A DNA stretch of 45,149 nucleotides from NCBI GenBank assembly GCA_012840395.1, contig DULL01000047.1, forward strand, positions 1 through 45,149. Direction: 5' to 3'. Below the pieces are notes generated by a model. It saw only the letters and a list, made by a program, of their open reading frames with translations, was not told where the DNA came from and searched no databases. Shown one piece after another: positions 1 through 7,555 of the stretch. The DNA is from Clostridiaceae bacterium (GTDB taxonomy: Bacteria; Bacillota; Clostridia; Acetivibrionales; DULL01). Both the position numbers and the translations under genes were made by a program. How positions within the stretch are numbered: position 1 is the first letter of the stretch; each line of letters starts with the position of its first letter.

Positions 1-309
1 CTATACCCCCTTTAGATTCGACACCTAAAAGGGTATTATTTTTCAGGGGTGCTCGCAATGGAGTTTTTCCATTTTATGCGGGGTTTTTTAAGTTCCGGAA
101 CGCTCGGTTTTCATTGTACCAAAAACAACAAAATAATAATTAGCAATTAAAAGTAATTACAGTATTGTTCAGAGAAATTTTTTCAGAGGTTGTGTAACAT
201 ATGTTTGACTTCTCTAGAATGTCATGTAAAACCATTGACAAGATAATATTTACTTGGAGTTTGAACCTGTGATAAAATGAATTCAACTTTAATTACAGGA
301 GGGAAACAA
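1..309. other. Left-edge non-coding stretch upstream of the first gene
   Basis: I see no gene here. Two small inverted repeats are visible: an imperfect one near 3-36 (ATACCC...GGGTAT arms) and a perfect 6-bp stem at 57-62/68-73 with a GTTTT loop. From about 120 the DNA becomes AT-rich. A TTGACA occurs at 235-240, but no good -10 box lies 16-18 bases downstream of it. An excellent ribosome binding site (AGGAGG, 297-302) sits just before an ATG at 310. The stretch is probably the 5' leader of the following gene. Confidence 0.4.
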
Positions 310-395
310 ATGTTCTACAAAAGTTTTCGAATTTTTCGGACGCAGCAGGAGAGCGTGCGGCAAAAATTTTAAAACGGCAATTAGTTCGGCGCGGA

Positions 396-1910
396 TTGGT
401 TTGCGCCGATGGAGGTATAGTTTTCACTTTGCGCGTGAGTAGTGATCTTCCGACAGATGCTTACCGCGTGACAGGCGCGGAAGACCGCCTTATATTAGAA
501 GCAGATAGGCCACTGGGATTGATTGCTGCCTGCGGGCAAGTTTTGCGCGGTAGCAAATTCACAAAGGACGGTATGGTGCCGACTGCCCATCGCGGGCTGA
601 CTGTGCCGGACTGTCCTTCTCGCGGTGTATACATGGCTAATCATTTCCACAATTATTATCAGATGGCTTCCATCGAGGAGATAGAACATTATCTGGAGGA
701 ACTGTCGCTTTGGGGTCTTAACACGATGCATTTTTTCATTCCGGAGATCAACCTGCCTTCGCGCGACCATCCGGATACGATTCGTCATATCGAGCGCAGT
801 GTCGAGGTTATGAAGATGGCAAAAGCGCTAGGTTGGTCCGTATCAACGAACGTGTTTGTAAACCAAACCTTTGTGAACTTCCCACAGGATATCGCATCTA
901 CACCTGTACCGGATCCGCTAGTACGTCACGGTAACAGCGGCAACATAGTCTGCCTGTCCAAGCCGGGCGGTCAGGAATGGATGGATGCCGACAACCGTTT
1001 CTACTTATCAAAATTGAAGGAACTGGGTGTGACGCTGGACGCGGTGCGCGCCTGGCCATATGACGAAGGTGGCTGCGGCTGTGAACAGTGCTGGCCTTGG
1101 GGGAGTAATGGTTATATTCGTGGTGCCAAGCGCGCATTTGAGATTGCAAGGGAGTATTTCCCCAACGTGAAGCGTGAACTGAGTACCTGGACATTCGACA
1201 TGCCACCCGTAGGAGAATGGGAAGGACTTGCCGAATCACTCAAAAACGAAAAATGGTGCGATGTAATCCTCGCTGATTCCCACGAAGATTTTCCGCGCTG
1301 GCCTCTGGAACACGGCGTACCTGGCGGTCTGCCAATGATCAGCTTCCCCGAAATCAGCATGTGGAATCTCTATCCTTGGGGCGGTTACGGGGCGACGCTA
1401 TATCCTTTCCGATTGGAACGTTTGTGGAAACAGACACAGGGTATGTTGTACGGCGCATCGATCTATTCGGAAGGTATCACGGAAGACCTGAACAAGGTGG
1501 CCATCGCTGCGTTCTGCGAAGATTGGGATAACGATTGCGCGGACGTACTTAGACAGTATGCCCGTTATGAGATCGGCTGTGAACGCGAAGACGATTTCGT
1601 GCGTCTCATTCGGAATATCGAATCGCAATTGACGGAAAAATCTCCTGCCCTTGCCGATGATACATATGCCCTTGCAAAGGAAATCGACACGGCGCTGCCC
1701 GAATGGGGGAGAACCGGCTGGCGCTGGCGGCTGATCTACCTGCGTGCATTGCTGGATGTTTCCCGTGTGCGCGATGAGGACCTTAACAACAGCGAGATTT
1801 GCCGTAAGGCTATGGAGGAGATTGTTGAAATCTGCCATTGTTTGAAGGAGGATGCGCATCAAGATCCGTATCACGAGCGCGTGTGTCCGCCGCTCAAGAT
1901 TACGGAATAA
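396..1910 (+). CDS. Glycoside-hydrolase-like protein (GH20/GH67-type barrel), 5' end apparently frameshifted
   Basis: This encodes a likely cytoplasmic carbohydrate-active enzyme. The N-terminal part ends in ADRPLGLIAACGQVLRG, like the alpha/beta domain that precedes the barrel in GH20 and GH67 enzymes. It is followed by RGVYMANHFHNYY, a run of alternating strands and helices, and YDEGGCGCEQCWPW, which resembles the acidic strand ends of alpha-glucuronidase- and hexosaminidase-like barrels. The family placement is from memory of motifs and the substrate is unknown. The listed start is a TTG without a ribosome binding site. The same frame stays open and protein-like back to about 312 (FSDAAGERAAKIL), whereas the good ATG with AGGAGG at 310 is in another frame that stops at 372. 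The gene is GC-rich with GCG/CGC/CTG-heavy codons, unlike every neighbour, which suggests horizontal acquisition. Confidence 0.6.
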   Translation: MVCADGGIVFTLRVSSDLPTDAYRVTGAEDRLILEADRPLGLIAACGQVLRGSKFTKDGMVPTAHRGLTVPDCPSRGVYMANHFHNYYQMASIEEIEHYLEELSLWGLNTMHFFIPEINLPSRDHPDTIRHIERSVEVMKMAKALGWSVSTNVFVNQTFVNFPQDIASTPVPDPLVRHGNSGNIVCLSKPGGQEWMDADNRFYLSKLKELGVTLDAVRAWPYDEGGCGCEQCWPWGSNGYIRGAKRAFEIAREYFPNVKRELSTWTFDMPPVGEWEGLAESLKNEKWCDVILADSHEDFPRWPLEHGVPGGLPMISFPEISMWNLYPWGGYGATLYPFRLERLWKQTQGMLYGASIYSEGITEDLNKVAIAAFCEDWDNDCADVLRQYARYEIGCEREDDFVRLIRNIESQLTEKSPALADDTYALAKEIDTALPEWGRTGWRWRLIYLRALLDVSRVRDEDLNNSEICRKAMEEIVEICHCLKEDAHQDPYHERVCPPLKITE

Positions 1911-2359
1911 CACAAGAAGCGTTAAAAGGTGAGTTAACCGGTCGTACTGATTCCGGCGATTCTGATTTATGGTGGTATTGCCATATAATGGTTTTCCCGG
2001 CAGGACCAACAAGAGCAAGAGCACAATTATACTGAACAAAAACAATGCCTTAGAGGGGTTTTACACGCTGCGATGGCCGTAGGATTCCTGCAGATTCCAT
2101 CGCCGTAGTAGCCCCTGTTGTGGGAAGGATGGATAAGTCCCCCGGTGTTATCCAAAGCTTCCCACAACTCTTTCATGTTCAGACAGCAGCAAAATGGCTG
2201 CTGTATATGGTATCCGGTGTCCTGTAGCTCAACGCAGATTATGCAAAGTTAAATGATAAATAAAGAATTGCAAAAACAAGCAGACCTTATACCCGCATAA
2301 TGGCAAGTGAAAGAATAACATTTATATGTTTTCAAACACTCTTTGTTTTCTATTGGTTT
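1911..2359. other. Non-coding stretch with a cluster of hairpins
   Basis: No convincing gene lies between the hydrolase-like gene and the convergent aminotransferase gene. It holds three strong inverted repeats in a row. The first is GCGATGG/CCATCGC (2070-2076/2097-2103). The second is a nested stem, TTGTGGGAAG/CTTCCCACAA (2118-2127/2158-2167), with inner GGATAA/TTATCC. The third is ACAGCAGC/GCTGCTGT (2183-2190/2197-2204). None has a T-tract, so they are not ordinary intrinsic terminators. Confidence 0.5.
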
Positions 2360-3637
2360 TTATATAGAGGCGATTTCTTTTGTCGCCACCAAAAACTTAT
2401 AAATGTCCTCAAGCGAGTTGCAGTGAAGCGGAGAAACTCTTATTGTGCCTTTTATATTTAATGCTTTCAGCATTCGCTCAGAGTAAATACTGCTTATCAG
2501 CCTGTCACATACGATAATGCTGCGCTTTTCATATTCTCTAACCGCTTGTGTATAGTCAATATTGTCAAAGCCTATGGATAATATGAAGTCGCGCTTTGTG
2601 ATATCCTCATTATCAAAGAAAACACGGACATTTTTAAGGTGCCGAAGGCCTTTAACATCATCCAAACCCTCAAGCATATGGTACATGAGCCAACGTTCTT
2701 GTAGTTTTATTCTTGTCATTCCTTCTTCAAACAGTTTTCTCCGGTCTGTGCTATTAATATACTTTCCCCCGAGCCAGCACACATAGTCAACAATAGCAGT
2801 AACAGCTGCATATTGCGCCGGCGCAGGGGTTCCCAAAGTCCATACATTTTCATCTTTCCCAAAAAGTTTATGGTGTGTAAGTCTTGCTGCTCTCTCGGAA
2901 ACATATCCAATACCTGAACCTCTGCAGCCGAAAAACTTATAAGGCGCAAAGTTTATTCCGTCTACATGCAATTCAGAAAGGTCAATTAAACCATGCGGCA
3001 TGTGTTGAACACAATCAATGATTATATATATATCAGGATTTACTGAACGAGCCATTTCCACTATTTTTTTAATATCAAAAATTACACCGGTAATATTTGA
3101 TGCATACATAATACTTAAAAGGACAGTATTTTTATCTATATGGCCTGCGATAGTATCAGGATCTATTCCGCCTGTTGATTTATTGACATTCGCAATTCTT
3201 AGTTCCCTTCCTGTTTTTTTGGCATAATAGGCAGCCGCATCAAAGGCAGAAGGATGTTCAAGCACTGAGGTAACAATATTTGTACCAGGAATATTTTCTG
3301 CAATAGTACCTGTCATCTGAAACATAACCTGTGATGCTGTCAGGGAGTAAATAATGCTTCCGCTTTCGGGAGCGTTTAAAATAATTCGAACATCTTCTTC
3401 ACCTTTTTTTATTATTTCATTAAGATACAGCGCCATCCTGTGTGTGCGCTCAGGACAGTCCGGAATAGAGTCAAGTGAGACGAAACAGTCTTCAACACTC
3501 TTTAAGCGGAAAGAACCACCCGCATTATCAAAATAAATCCTTTCACCTAAAAATTTATCCTTGTTAACATATAAAAATTTATCTTGCACCTCTTTTAGCA
3601 CATTGTCAGAAAAAGCAAGGCCATTTGGATACTCCAT
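2360..3637 (-). CDS. Class V aminotransferase / cysteine-desulfurase-like PLP enzyme
   Basis: This 425-aa protein has the fold-type I layout of class V aminotransferases: an N-terminal YFDNAGGS-like strand, SVLEHPSAFDAAAYYAKK (the His-containing segment that stacks on PLP), a central VDGINFAPYKFFGCRGSG in which Lys is the expected Schiff-base residue, and a small C-terminal domain ending in a typical IRVSPLHCNSLEDI segment. Cysteine desulfurases carry a mobile catalytic Cys loop that I cannot confirm, so aminotransferase, cysteine desulfurase or isopenicillin-N-epimerase-like are all possible. The start is the ATG at 3637 with GGGGGA seven bases upstream. It lies 79 bp downstream of the sialidase-like gene on the same strand and may be co-transcribed with it. 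There is no SufBCDU-like neighbour, so a general Fe-S assembly role is not supported. Confidence 0.8.
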   Translation of the reverse strand: MEYPNGLAFSDNVLKEVQDKFLYVNKDKFLGERIYFDNAGGSFRLKSVEDCFVSLDSIPDCPERTHRMALYLNEIIKKGEEDVRIILNAPESGSIIYSLTASQVMFQMTGTIAENIPGTNIVTSVLEHPSAFDAAAYYAKKTGRELRIANVNKSTGGIDPDTIAGHIDKNTVLLSIMYASNITGVIFDIKKIVEMARSVNPDIYIIIDCVQHMPHGLIDLSELHVDGINFAPYKFFGCRGSGIGYVSERAARLTHHKLFGKDENVWTLGTPAPAQYAAVTAIVDYVCWLGGKYINSTDRRKLFEEGMTRIKLQERWLMYHMLEGLDDVKGLRHLKNVRVFFDNEDITKRDFILSIGFDNIDYTQAVREYEKRSIIVCDRLISSIYSERMLKALNIKGTIRVSPLHCNSLEDIYKFLVATKEIASI

Positions 3638-3716
3638 TATAATTTCCCCCAGTCCCTTTTCGCTGTTTCAACTTGGTTATAACTTATAAAAACATGGTGT
3701 ATAATTGCAATTGTTT

Positions 3717-4802
3717 TTAACCCAGTTCAAGTTCCCCTATTTTGCTGTAATATAATAAATCCTTCGCATGATTGCTTTTATCTAAGTACAGATCCGCATT
3801 GCTCCATATCATATAAAGCACATTTTTATAATTTATAATGTCATAATATACAATGCCATATTTATCTTTTATAAACAGGACTTCTTCATATTCCGATAAA
3901 TTCTGTCCATTTCCCAGGAGGATTTTCATGTTGTTCCTTCCGTTACGCACAAGATTGGGTTCTATGTCAACAAGTGAAATTGCCATGAGAAGCTTTCCTT
4001 TGTATTCAAGAAGTTGTGGCCTTGTTTCATTAAACTCAATACGCCCTGCCGGGGTAAAAGTCTTTCCCAAATCATTCGAAACATAGAAATTATCTCCTTT
4101 CGCCCCTCTTAAAAGCGTATACATCAAATCTTCGACTATGGCCGTCTGTGTTTCATACTTTGCGAGCTTGTCTATGTATCCCACAAATTCGTAATTTATA
4201 CAGTCTTTGGTGCGATAAATTACCGGTTGGCATAAAAATGAAGTTAGGCAGCCGTACCAATAACTGCCATGGCGGTAAATGCGGCTGGTATTTATTATAT
4301 GTTCATATACATCGTCAAATCTGTAACCGGTAAGACCCCGGGACTTCAGATATTCCTCGAATACCGTATCCTTAAGTTCTCTTGTTACGCCGTCATATGT
4401 GCAAAGAACAGGCTTTATCTCCGAAAATGTTTTTTTATGTATGTCAAAGTCAATATAGAAATACTGCGTTCCTCCGCTGATAAAAAAAATTCTTACAAAA
4501 TTCCCCATAAACACAATATTGCTGTCAATCATATCACGATAAACAATCCCGTTTTGTTCATCGCCATGCTTTAATACCACATAGTTTTCTGTCTTATGCG
4601 GCTGGCCTACAGGTATTACAGCAAGTGCAAGAACGTCCCTTGATTCTCCATAGTTCGTGCGTGAAGCGTGATATACTGTGTAAATCTTCCCATGATCGGG
4701 ATCAAAGCAGCTTATGGAGGCGGAGCTTGAAACGTAATTAACAGTATCGCTTATTGCAACTTTATTATTGAGTATATAATTTTCCCATTCTTTATTTGTC
4801 AT
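3717..4802 (-). CDS. Sialidase-fold (BNR repeat) protein, cytoplasmic
   Basis: This 361-aa protein has no signal peptide or membrane segment. It contains an Asp-box (NFYVSNDLGKTF, S-x-D-x-G-x-T-F) and several similar strand-turn motifs (HIINTSRIYRHGSYWYGCL, VIYRTKDCINYEFVG), as expected for a six-bladed sialidase-type beta-propeller. The same fold occurs in GH33, GH93 and many uncharacterised proteins, and I cannot assign a substrate. The start is the ATG at 4802, where AAGGTG lies at a suitable distance. That AGGTGA overlaps the stop codon of the decayed IS3 transposase, so the insertion sequence probably landed just upstream and then decayed. The aminotransferase gene follows on the same strand. 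Confidence 0.7.
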   Translation of the reverse strand: MTNKEWENYILNNKVAISDTVNYVSSSASISCFDPDHGKIYTVYHASRTNYGESRDVLALAVIPVGQPHKTENYVVLKHGDEQNGIVYRDMIDSNIVFMGNFVRIFFISGGTQYFYIDFDIHKKTFSEIKPVLCTYDGVTRELKDTVFEEYLKSRGLTGYRFDDVYEHIINTSRIYRHGSYWYGCLTSFLCQPVIYRTKDCINYEFVGYIDKLAKYETQTAIVEDLMYTLLRGAKGDNFYVSNDLGKTFTPAGRIEFNETRPQLLEYKGKLLMAISLVDIEPNLVRNGRNNMKILLGNGQNLSEYEEVLFIKDKYGIVYYDIINYKNVLYMIWSNADLYLDKSNHAKDLLYYSKIGELELG

Positions 4803-4808
4803 AATTTT

Positions 4809-4930
4809 TCACCTTACCCGATAGTCCATTTGGCTCAAGGCTCCTAACGTTAATCTGTCATATTCTCATTATACCAGATAAGACATCTATCAAGAATATC
4901 AATAAACTCTTTTATGCTGACCCCATTAAA
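4809..4930 (-). mobile_element. 3' remnant of an IS3-family transposase (orfB), frameshifted
   Basis: Read on the minus strand, the segment encodes NGVSIKEFIDILDRCLIWYNE, which matches the C-terminal part of the IS3/IS150 integrase core (...EEFI..LD.Y..WYNEKRIK). After the WYNE the frame breaks. In another frame the sequence continues LTLGALSQMDYRVR followed by TGA at 4811-4809, the usual tail of this transposase (KxSLGxxSPxxYR). The rest of the element is missing. The open frame can be extended to 5044, but that part falls in the glnN terminator hairpin and does not resemble transposase. The stop codon region provides the ribosome binding site of the sialidase-fold gene. Confidence 0.75.
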
Positions 4931-4936
4931 AAGTGC

Positions 4937-4989
4937 AAACACAAAAGGCCATGTATTCTTATTGTAAGAACGCACAGCCTTTTGTGTTT
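4937..4989 (-). terminator. Bidirectional intrinsic terminator downstream of glnN
   Basis: A perfect 13-bp inverted repeat (AAACACAAAAGGC at 4937-4949, GCCTTTTGTGTTT at 4977-4989) has an inner stem made of TTCTTA and TAAGAA. T-rich DNA follows on both strands, strongest on the plus strand. It starts about 50 bp after the glnN stop codon, so it probably ends the glnN transcript, and it separates glnN from the IS remnant. Confidence 0.75.
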
Positions 4990-5036
4990 TTTTCTTAGGA
5001 GGTTTGTAAATATTATATTTTATAAACCTTACAAAT

Positions 5037-7139
5037 TTATTCACTTACACTGTACAGAATTTCTGCATAGGTTGGAATTTTCCAATATTTGCTGCTGACA
5101 AGGGTTTCTAGTTCATCAACAACGAGCCTGAGTTCGCTCATTGCCATAAATACTTTTTCACGGTATGCCCTGGCAAGTTCCAGATTATCTTTGATTTCCT
5201 TGACTGCTATTGTTTGTTCAACAAGATGCTCCAACCTTTTTACTAAACATTCTGAAAGCCTGGATATTTTACTTAACAGTTCTTCTTCAGGTTTTGTAGT
5301 TATATTAGCATTAACTGCTTTTTTACGAATGATTAATTCAGCCAGTTCATTCTCGTAGCCGATGACTGCTGGAATAATCTGCTTATAAACCATGTCGATC
5401 ATTGTAAGAGCTTCAATATTAATGGTTTTAGAGTAATTCTCAAGCCAGATTTCATAACGTGAATGGATTTCATGTTCTGTTAACACATGATGGCGAATGA
5501 ACATTTCCACATTTTTAGGGTGAATAAATGTAGCTAAGGCTTCGGGTGTGGTTTTTAAATTTAATAAACCTCTTTCCTCAGCTTCCTTTACCCAGGAACT
5601 GTCATATCCGTTGCCGTTAAAAATAATGCGTTTATGATTCTTTATGGTTTTCTTGATTAGTTTATTTAAATCTGACCTAAAATCACTGCTTTTTTCAAGC
5701 TCATCAGCAAACTGTCTTAAAACTTCAGCTACAATGGTATTTAATACAATTATTGGACCTGCAGTGGAAAAAGATGAGCCTAGCATACGAAATTCAAACT
5801 TGTTTCCTGTGAATGCAAAGGGCGAAGTACGGTTACGGTCTGTTGTATCTTTCGGGAAATGAGGCAGTACTGTTGCTCCAATTTCCATAAGAGTTTTACT
5901 TTTACCTACGTATAGCGTATCGTTTTCCAGAGCATTTAGAATTTCAGTAAGTTCATCTCCCAAAAATATTGAAACAATGGCAGGTGGTGCTTCGTTTCCG
6001 CCAAGACGGTGGTCATTCCCGGCACTTGCAACCGAGACACGCAGGAGATCCTGATAATCGTCTACTGCTTTAATAACTGCTACAAGGAATAACAGGAACT
6101 GTGCATTTTCAAAAGGTGTATCTCCGGGCTCCAGCAAATTGATTCCTGTATCAGTGGACAAGGACCAGTTTATGTGTTTTCCGCTGCCGTTTATTCCTGC
6201 AAAAGGTTTTTCATGCAAGAGGCATGCTAAATTATGCTTTGCCGCGATGCTTTTCATAAGTTCCATAATTAGCTGATTATGGTCTGTTGCTATATTGGCC
6301 TCGGAATGGAAGGGCGCAAGTTCGTGCTGGGCGGGAGCTACTTCGTTATGCTCTGTTTTTGCAAATACCCCCAGCTTCCATAATTCCTCATCCAGTTCAC
6401 GCATAAATGCATTAACACGATTCTTTATCGCGCCAAAATAATGGTCTTCCATTTCCTGGCCTTTGGGCGGGCGGGCACCGAAAAGGGTCCTGCCGCAGAA
6501 CATAAGATCAGGCCTTTTTTGATAAATGTTCTTGTCAATCAAGAAATACTCTTGCTCGGGACCTACCAGAGAAACTACGCGCTTTGCATCTGTTATGTCA
6601 AATAAACGCAATATACGTAATGCCTGATTATTAAGTGCCTGCATGGAGCGTAAAAGGGGTGTCTTATTGTCAAGGGCTTCCCCGCTGTATGAACAAAAGG
6701 CTGTAGGTATGCACAGGGTATTATCTTTTATAAAGGCGTAAGAAGTCGGATCCCATGCTGTATATCCTCTAGCTTCAAATGTGGTACGGAGTCCTCCTGA
6801 CGGAAAGCTTGAAGCATCCGGTTCACCTTTTATCAGGGATTTACCTGAAAAATCTATGATCGCCTTTCCTTGCCCATCAGGGACAATAAAGCTGTCATGT
6901 TTTTCGGCGGTTATACCTGTCATAGGCTGGAACCAATGGGTAAAATGAGTAGCACCTTTTTCTATTGCCCATTCTTTCATGGCAGTTGCCACAACGTTAG
7001 CAACATCAAGCTCTAAGTGAGTACCGTTGGCAATAGTTTTCTTAAGTGCACTGTAAATATCCTTTGGCAGGCACTCTTTCATCGCTTCATCTCCAAATAC
7101 CATACTTCCGAAAATATCTTTAATATTACTGTTTGCCAA
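5037..7139 (-). CDS. glnN: Glutamine synthetase type III
   Basis: This cytoplasmic ATP-dependent enzyme makes glutamine from glutamate and ammonia. The 700-aa length is typical of the GSIII class and far longer than GSI. It shows the GSIII N-terminal domain, [16 protein letters not shown] (substrate-binding His loop), [30 protein letters not shown] and [29 protein letters not shown], followed by the long helical C-terminal extension. The start is a TTG with AGGAGGG upstream; no in-frame ATG fits. It is transcribed divergently from the glutamate synthase operon. Its leader carries a sigma-A-like promoter, a hexaloop hairpin and an overlapping terminator, so expression is probably set by antitermination. 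A second, type I, glutamine synthetase lies within the divergent operon. Confidence 0.95.
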   Translation of the reverse strand: MANSNIKDIFGSMVFGDEAMKECLPKDIYSALKKTIANGTHLELDVANVVATAMKEWAIEKGATHFTHWFQPMTGITAEKHDSFIVPDGQGKAIIDFSGKSLIKGEPDASSFPSGGLRTTFEARGYTAWDPTSYAFIKDNTLCIPTAFCSYSGEALDNKTPLLRSMQALNNQALRILRLFDITDAKRVVSLVGPEQEYFLIDKNIYQKRPDLMFCGRTLFGARPPKGQEMEDHYFGAIKNRVNAFMRELDEELWKLGVFAKTEHNEVAPAQHELAPFHSEANIATDHNQLIMELMKSIAAKHNLACLLHEKPFAGINGSGKHINWSLSTDTGINLLEPGDTPFENAQFLLFLVAVIKAVDDYQDLLRVSVASAGNDHRLGGNEAPPAIVSIFLGDELTEILNALENDTLYVGKSKTLMEIGATVLPHFPKDTTDRNRTSPFAFTGNKFEFRMLGSSFSTAGPIIVLNTIVAEVLRQFADELEKSSDFRSDLNKLIKKTIKNHKRIIFNGNGYDSSWVKEAEERGLLNLKTTPEALATFIHPKNVEMFIRHHVLTEHEIHSRYEIWLENYSKTINIEALTMIDMVYKQIIPAVIGYENELAELIIRKKAVNANITTKPEEELLSKISRLSECLVKRLEHLVEQTIAVKEIKDNLELARAYREKVFMAMSELRLVVDELETLVSSKYWKIPTYAEILYSVSE

Positions 7140-7226
7140 ATTCTATCCCTCCTTGAAAAATAGTTATATCCTAAATTCTCAGCAGTAATCAATCAATTTG
7201 ATTAAAAAACTAAATAAATAAAAAAT

Positions 7227-7262
7227 AAAGGTGCTGAGGATAAATACATCCACAGCACCTTT
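7227..7262 (-). terminator. Intrinsic terminator in the glnN leader (attenuator)
   Basis: On the minus strand, AAAGGTGCTG and CAGCACCTTT form a 10-bp stem extended by GGAT/ATCC. It is followed at once by a T-rich run (ATTTTTTATTTATTT). It lies between the predicted promoter and the glnN start about 90 bases away, so it would stop most transcripts unless its 5' arm were sequestered. Confidence 0.8.
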
Positions 7263-7267
7263 GCTGT
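7252..7267 (-). promoter_or_regulatory. Candidate ANTAR-target hairpin in the glnN leader
   Basis: On the minus strand, ACAGC and GCTGT form a 5-bp stem around the hexaloop AAAGGT. The loop has A at position 1 and G at position 4, the hallmark of ANTAR-antiterminator targets. The 3' arm and loop (AAAGGTGCTG) are also the 5' arm of the terminator, so the two structures exclude each other. It starts only about five bases after the predicted transcription start. I found no second upstream hairpin (P1), which the described ANTAR sites have. Confidence 0.55.
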
Positions 7268-7278
7268 ATCATGTAAAA

Positions 7279-7307
7279 AGTTTAACACGATAAAAATCAT
7301 TTGTCAA
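7279..7307 (-). promoter_or_regulatory. Predicted sigma-A promoter of glnN
   Basis: On the minus strand, TTGACA (7307-7302) is separated by 17 bases from TAAACT (7284-7279). The -35 is a perfect consensus match; the -10 is partial. The predicted start near 7272 puts the attenuator hairpins at the very 5' end of the transcript. Confidence 0.6.
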
Positions 7308-7335
7308 TCATTTTATTAACTTTTTTTTCAAAAAG

Positions 7336-7361
7336 TGCAACTCAAAGAATAAATAGTTGCA
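7336..7361. promoter_or_regulatory. Dyad in the divergent glnN/GOGAT promoter region
   Basis: TGCAACT (7336-7342) and AGTTGCA (7355-7361) are a perfect 7-bp inverted repeat with a 12-bp AT-rich spacer, between the two divergent promoters. It could be a protein-binding operator; no regulator can be named. Confidence 0.3.
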
Positions 7362-7442
7362 AAATTTATAAAATTCAATCCACAAAAAGCCATATTCATT
7401 AGCGATTATGCAAGAACAACAATAAAAAATTTCACAAACCTA

Positions 7443-7471
7443 TTGACTAACTTAACTATTTATTGTATCAT
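7443..7471 (+). promoter_or_regulatory. Predicted sigma-A promoter of the glutamate synthase operon
   Basis: TTGACT (7443-7448), a 17-base spacer and TATCAT (7466-7471) form a good vegetative promoter. The start point would fall near 7479, exactly at the first base of the hexaloop hairpin. Confidence 0.7.
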
Positions 7472-7478
7472 ATCCATT

Positions 7479-7496
7479 ATGAACAAAGGCGTTCAT
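7479..7496 (+). promoter_or_regulatory. Candidate ANTAR-target hairpin in the GOGAT operon leader
   Basis: ATGAAC and GTTCAT form a perfect 6-bp stem around the hexaloop AAAGGC. As in the glnN leader, the loop has A1 and G4. Its 3' arm is part of the 5' arm of the following terminator. The AAAGG(C/T) loop recurs in the two divergent leaders although the stems differ, which argues for loop recognition by a shared factor. No P1 hairpin was found. Confidence 0.6.
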
Positions 7497-7537
7497 CATA
7501 CGTGTATGTGTTTATGCGTGGTGAACGTCTTGTTTTT
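7488..7537 (+). terminator. Intrinsic terminator in the GOGAT operon leader (attenuator)
   Basis: GGCGTTCATCA (7488-7498) pairs with TGGTGAACGTC (7519-7529), 11 bp with two wobble pairs. The stem can be extended by two A-T pairs at its base and is followed by TTGTTTTTAT. The 5' arm overlaps loop and 3' arm of the hexaloop hairpin, so the two folds compete. The GTG start of the first gene lies about 20 bases beyond. Confidence 0.8.
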
Positions 7538-7555
7538 ATATTGGGGGTATGAATT

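Noticed and set aside
1398-2045. Antisense open frame of 215 codons across the hydrolase-like gene
   Set aside because: It is complementary to a clearly protein-like frame in GC-rich DNA where chance open frames are common, and its peptide has no recognisable motif.
2205-2260. tRNA-like fragment (CCTGTAGCTCAACGCAG)
   Set aside because: No acceptor stem, anticodon arm or T-loop consensus could be placed around it.
4850-5044. A 64-residue protein between glnN and the sialidase-fold gene
   Set aside because: Its first half is the translated terminator hairpin of glnN; only the last part is IS3 transposase, and that is frameshifted.
7140-7555. Glutamine riboswitch upstream of glnN or GOGAT
   Set aside because: The leaders are too short for the known glnA/downstream-peptide motifs and are fully explained by hairpin plus terminator.
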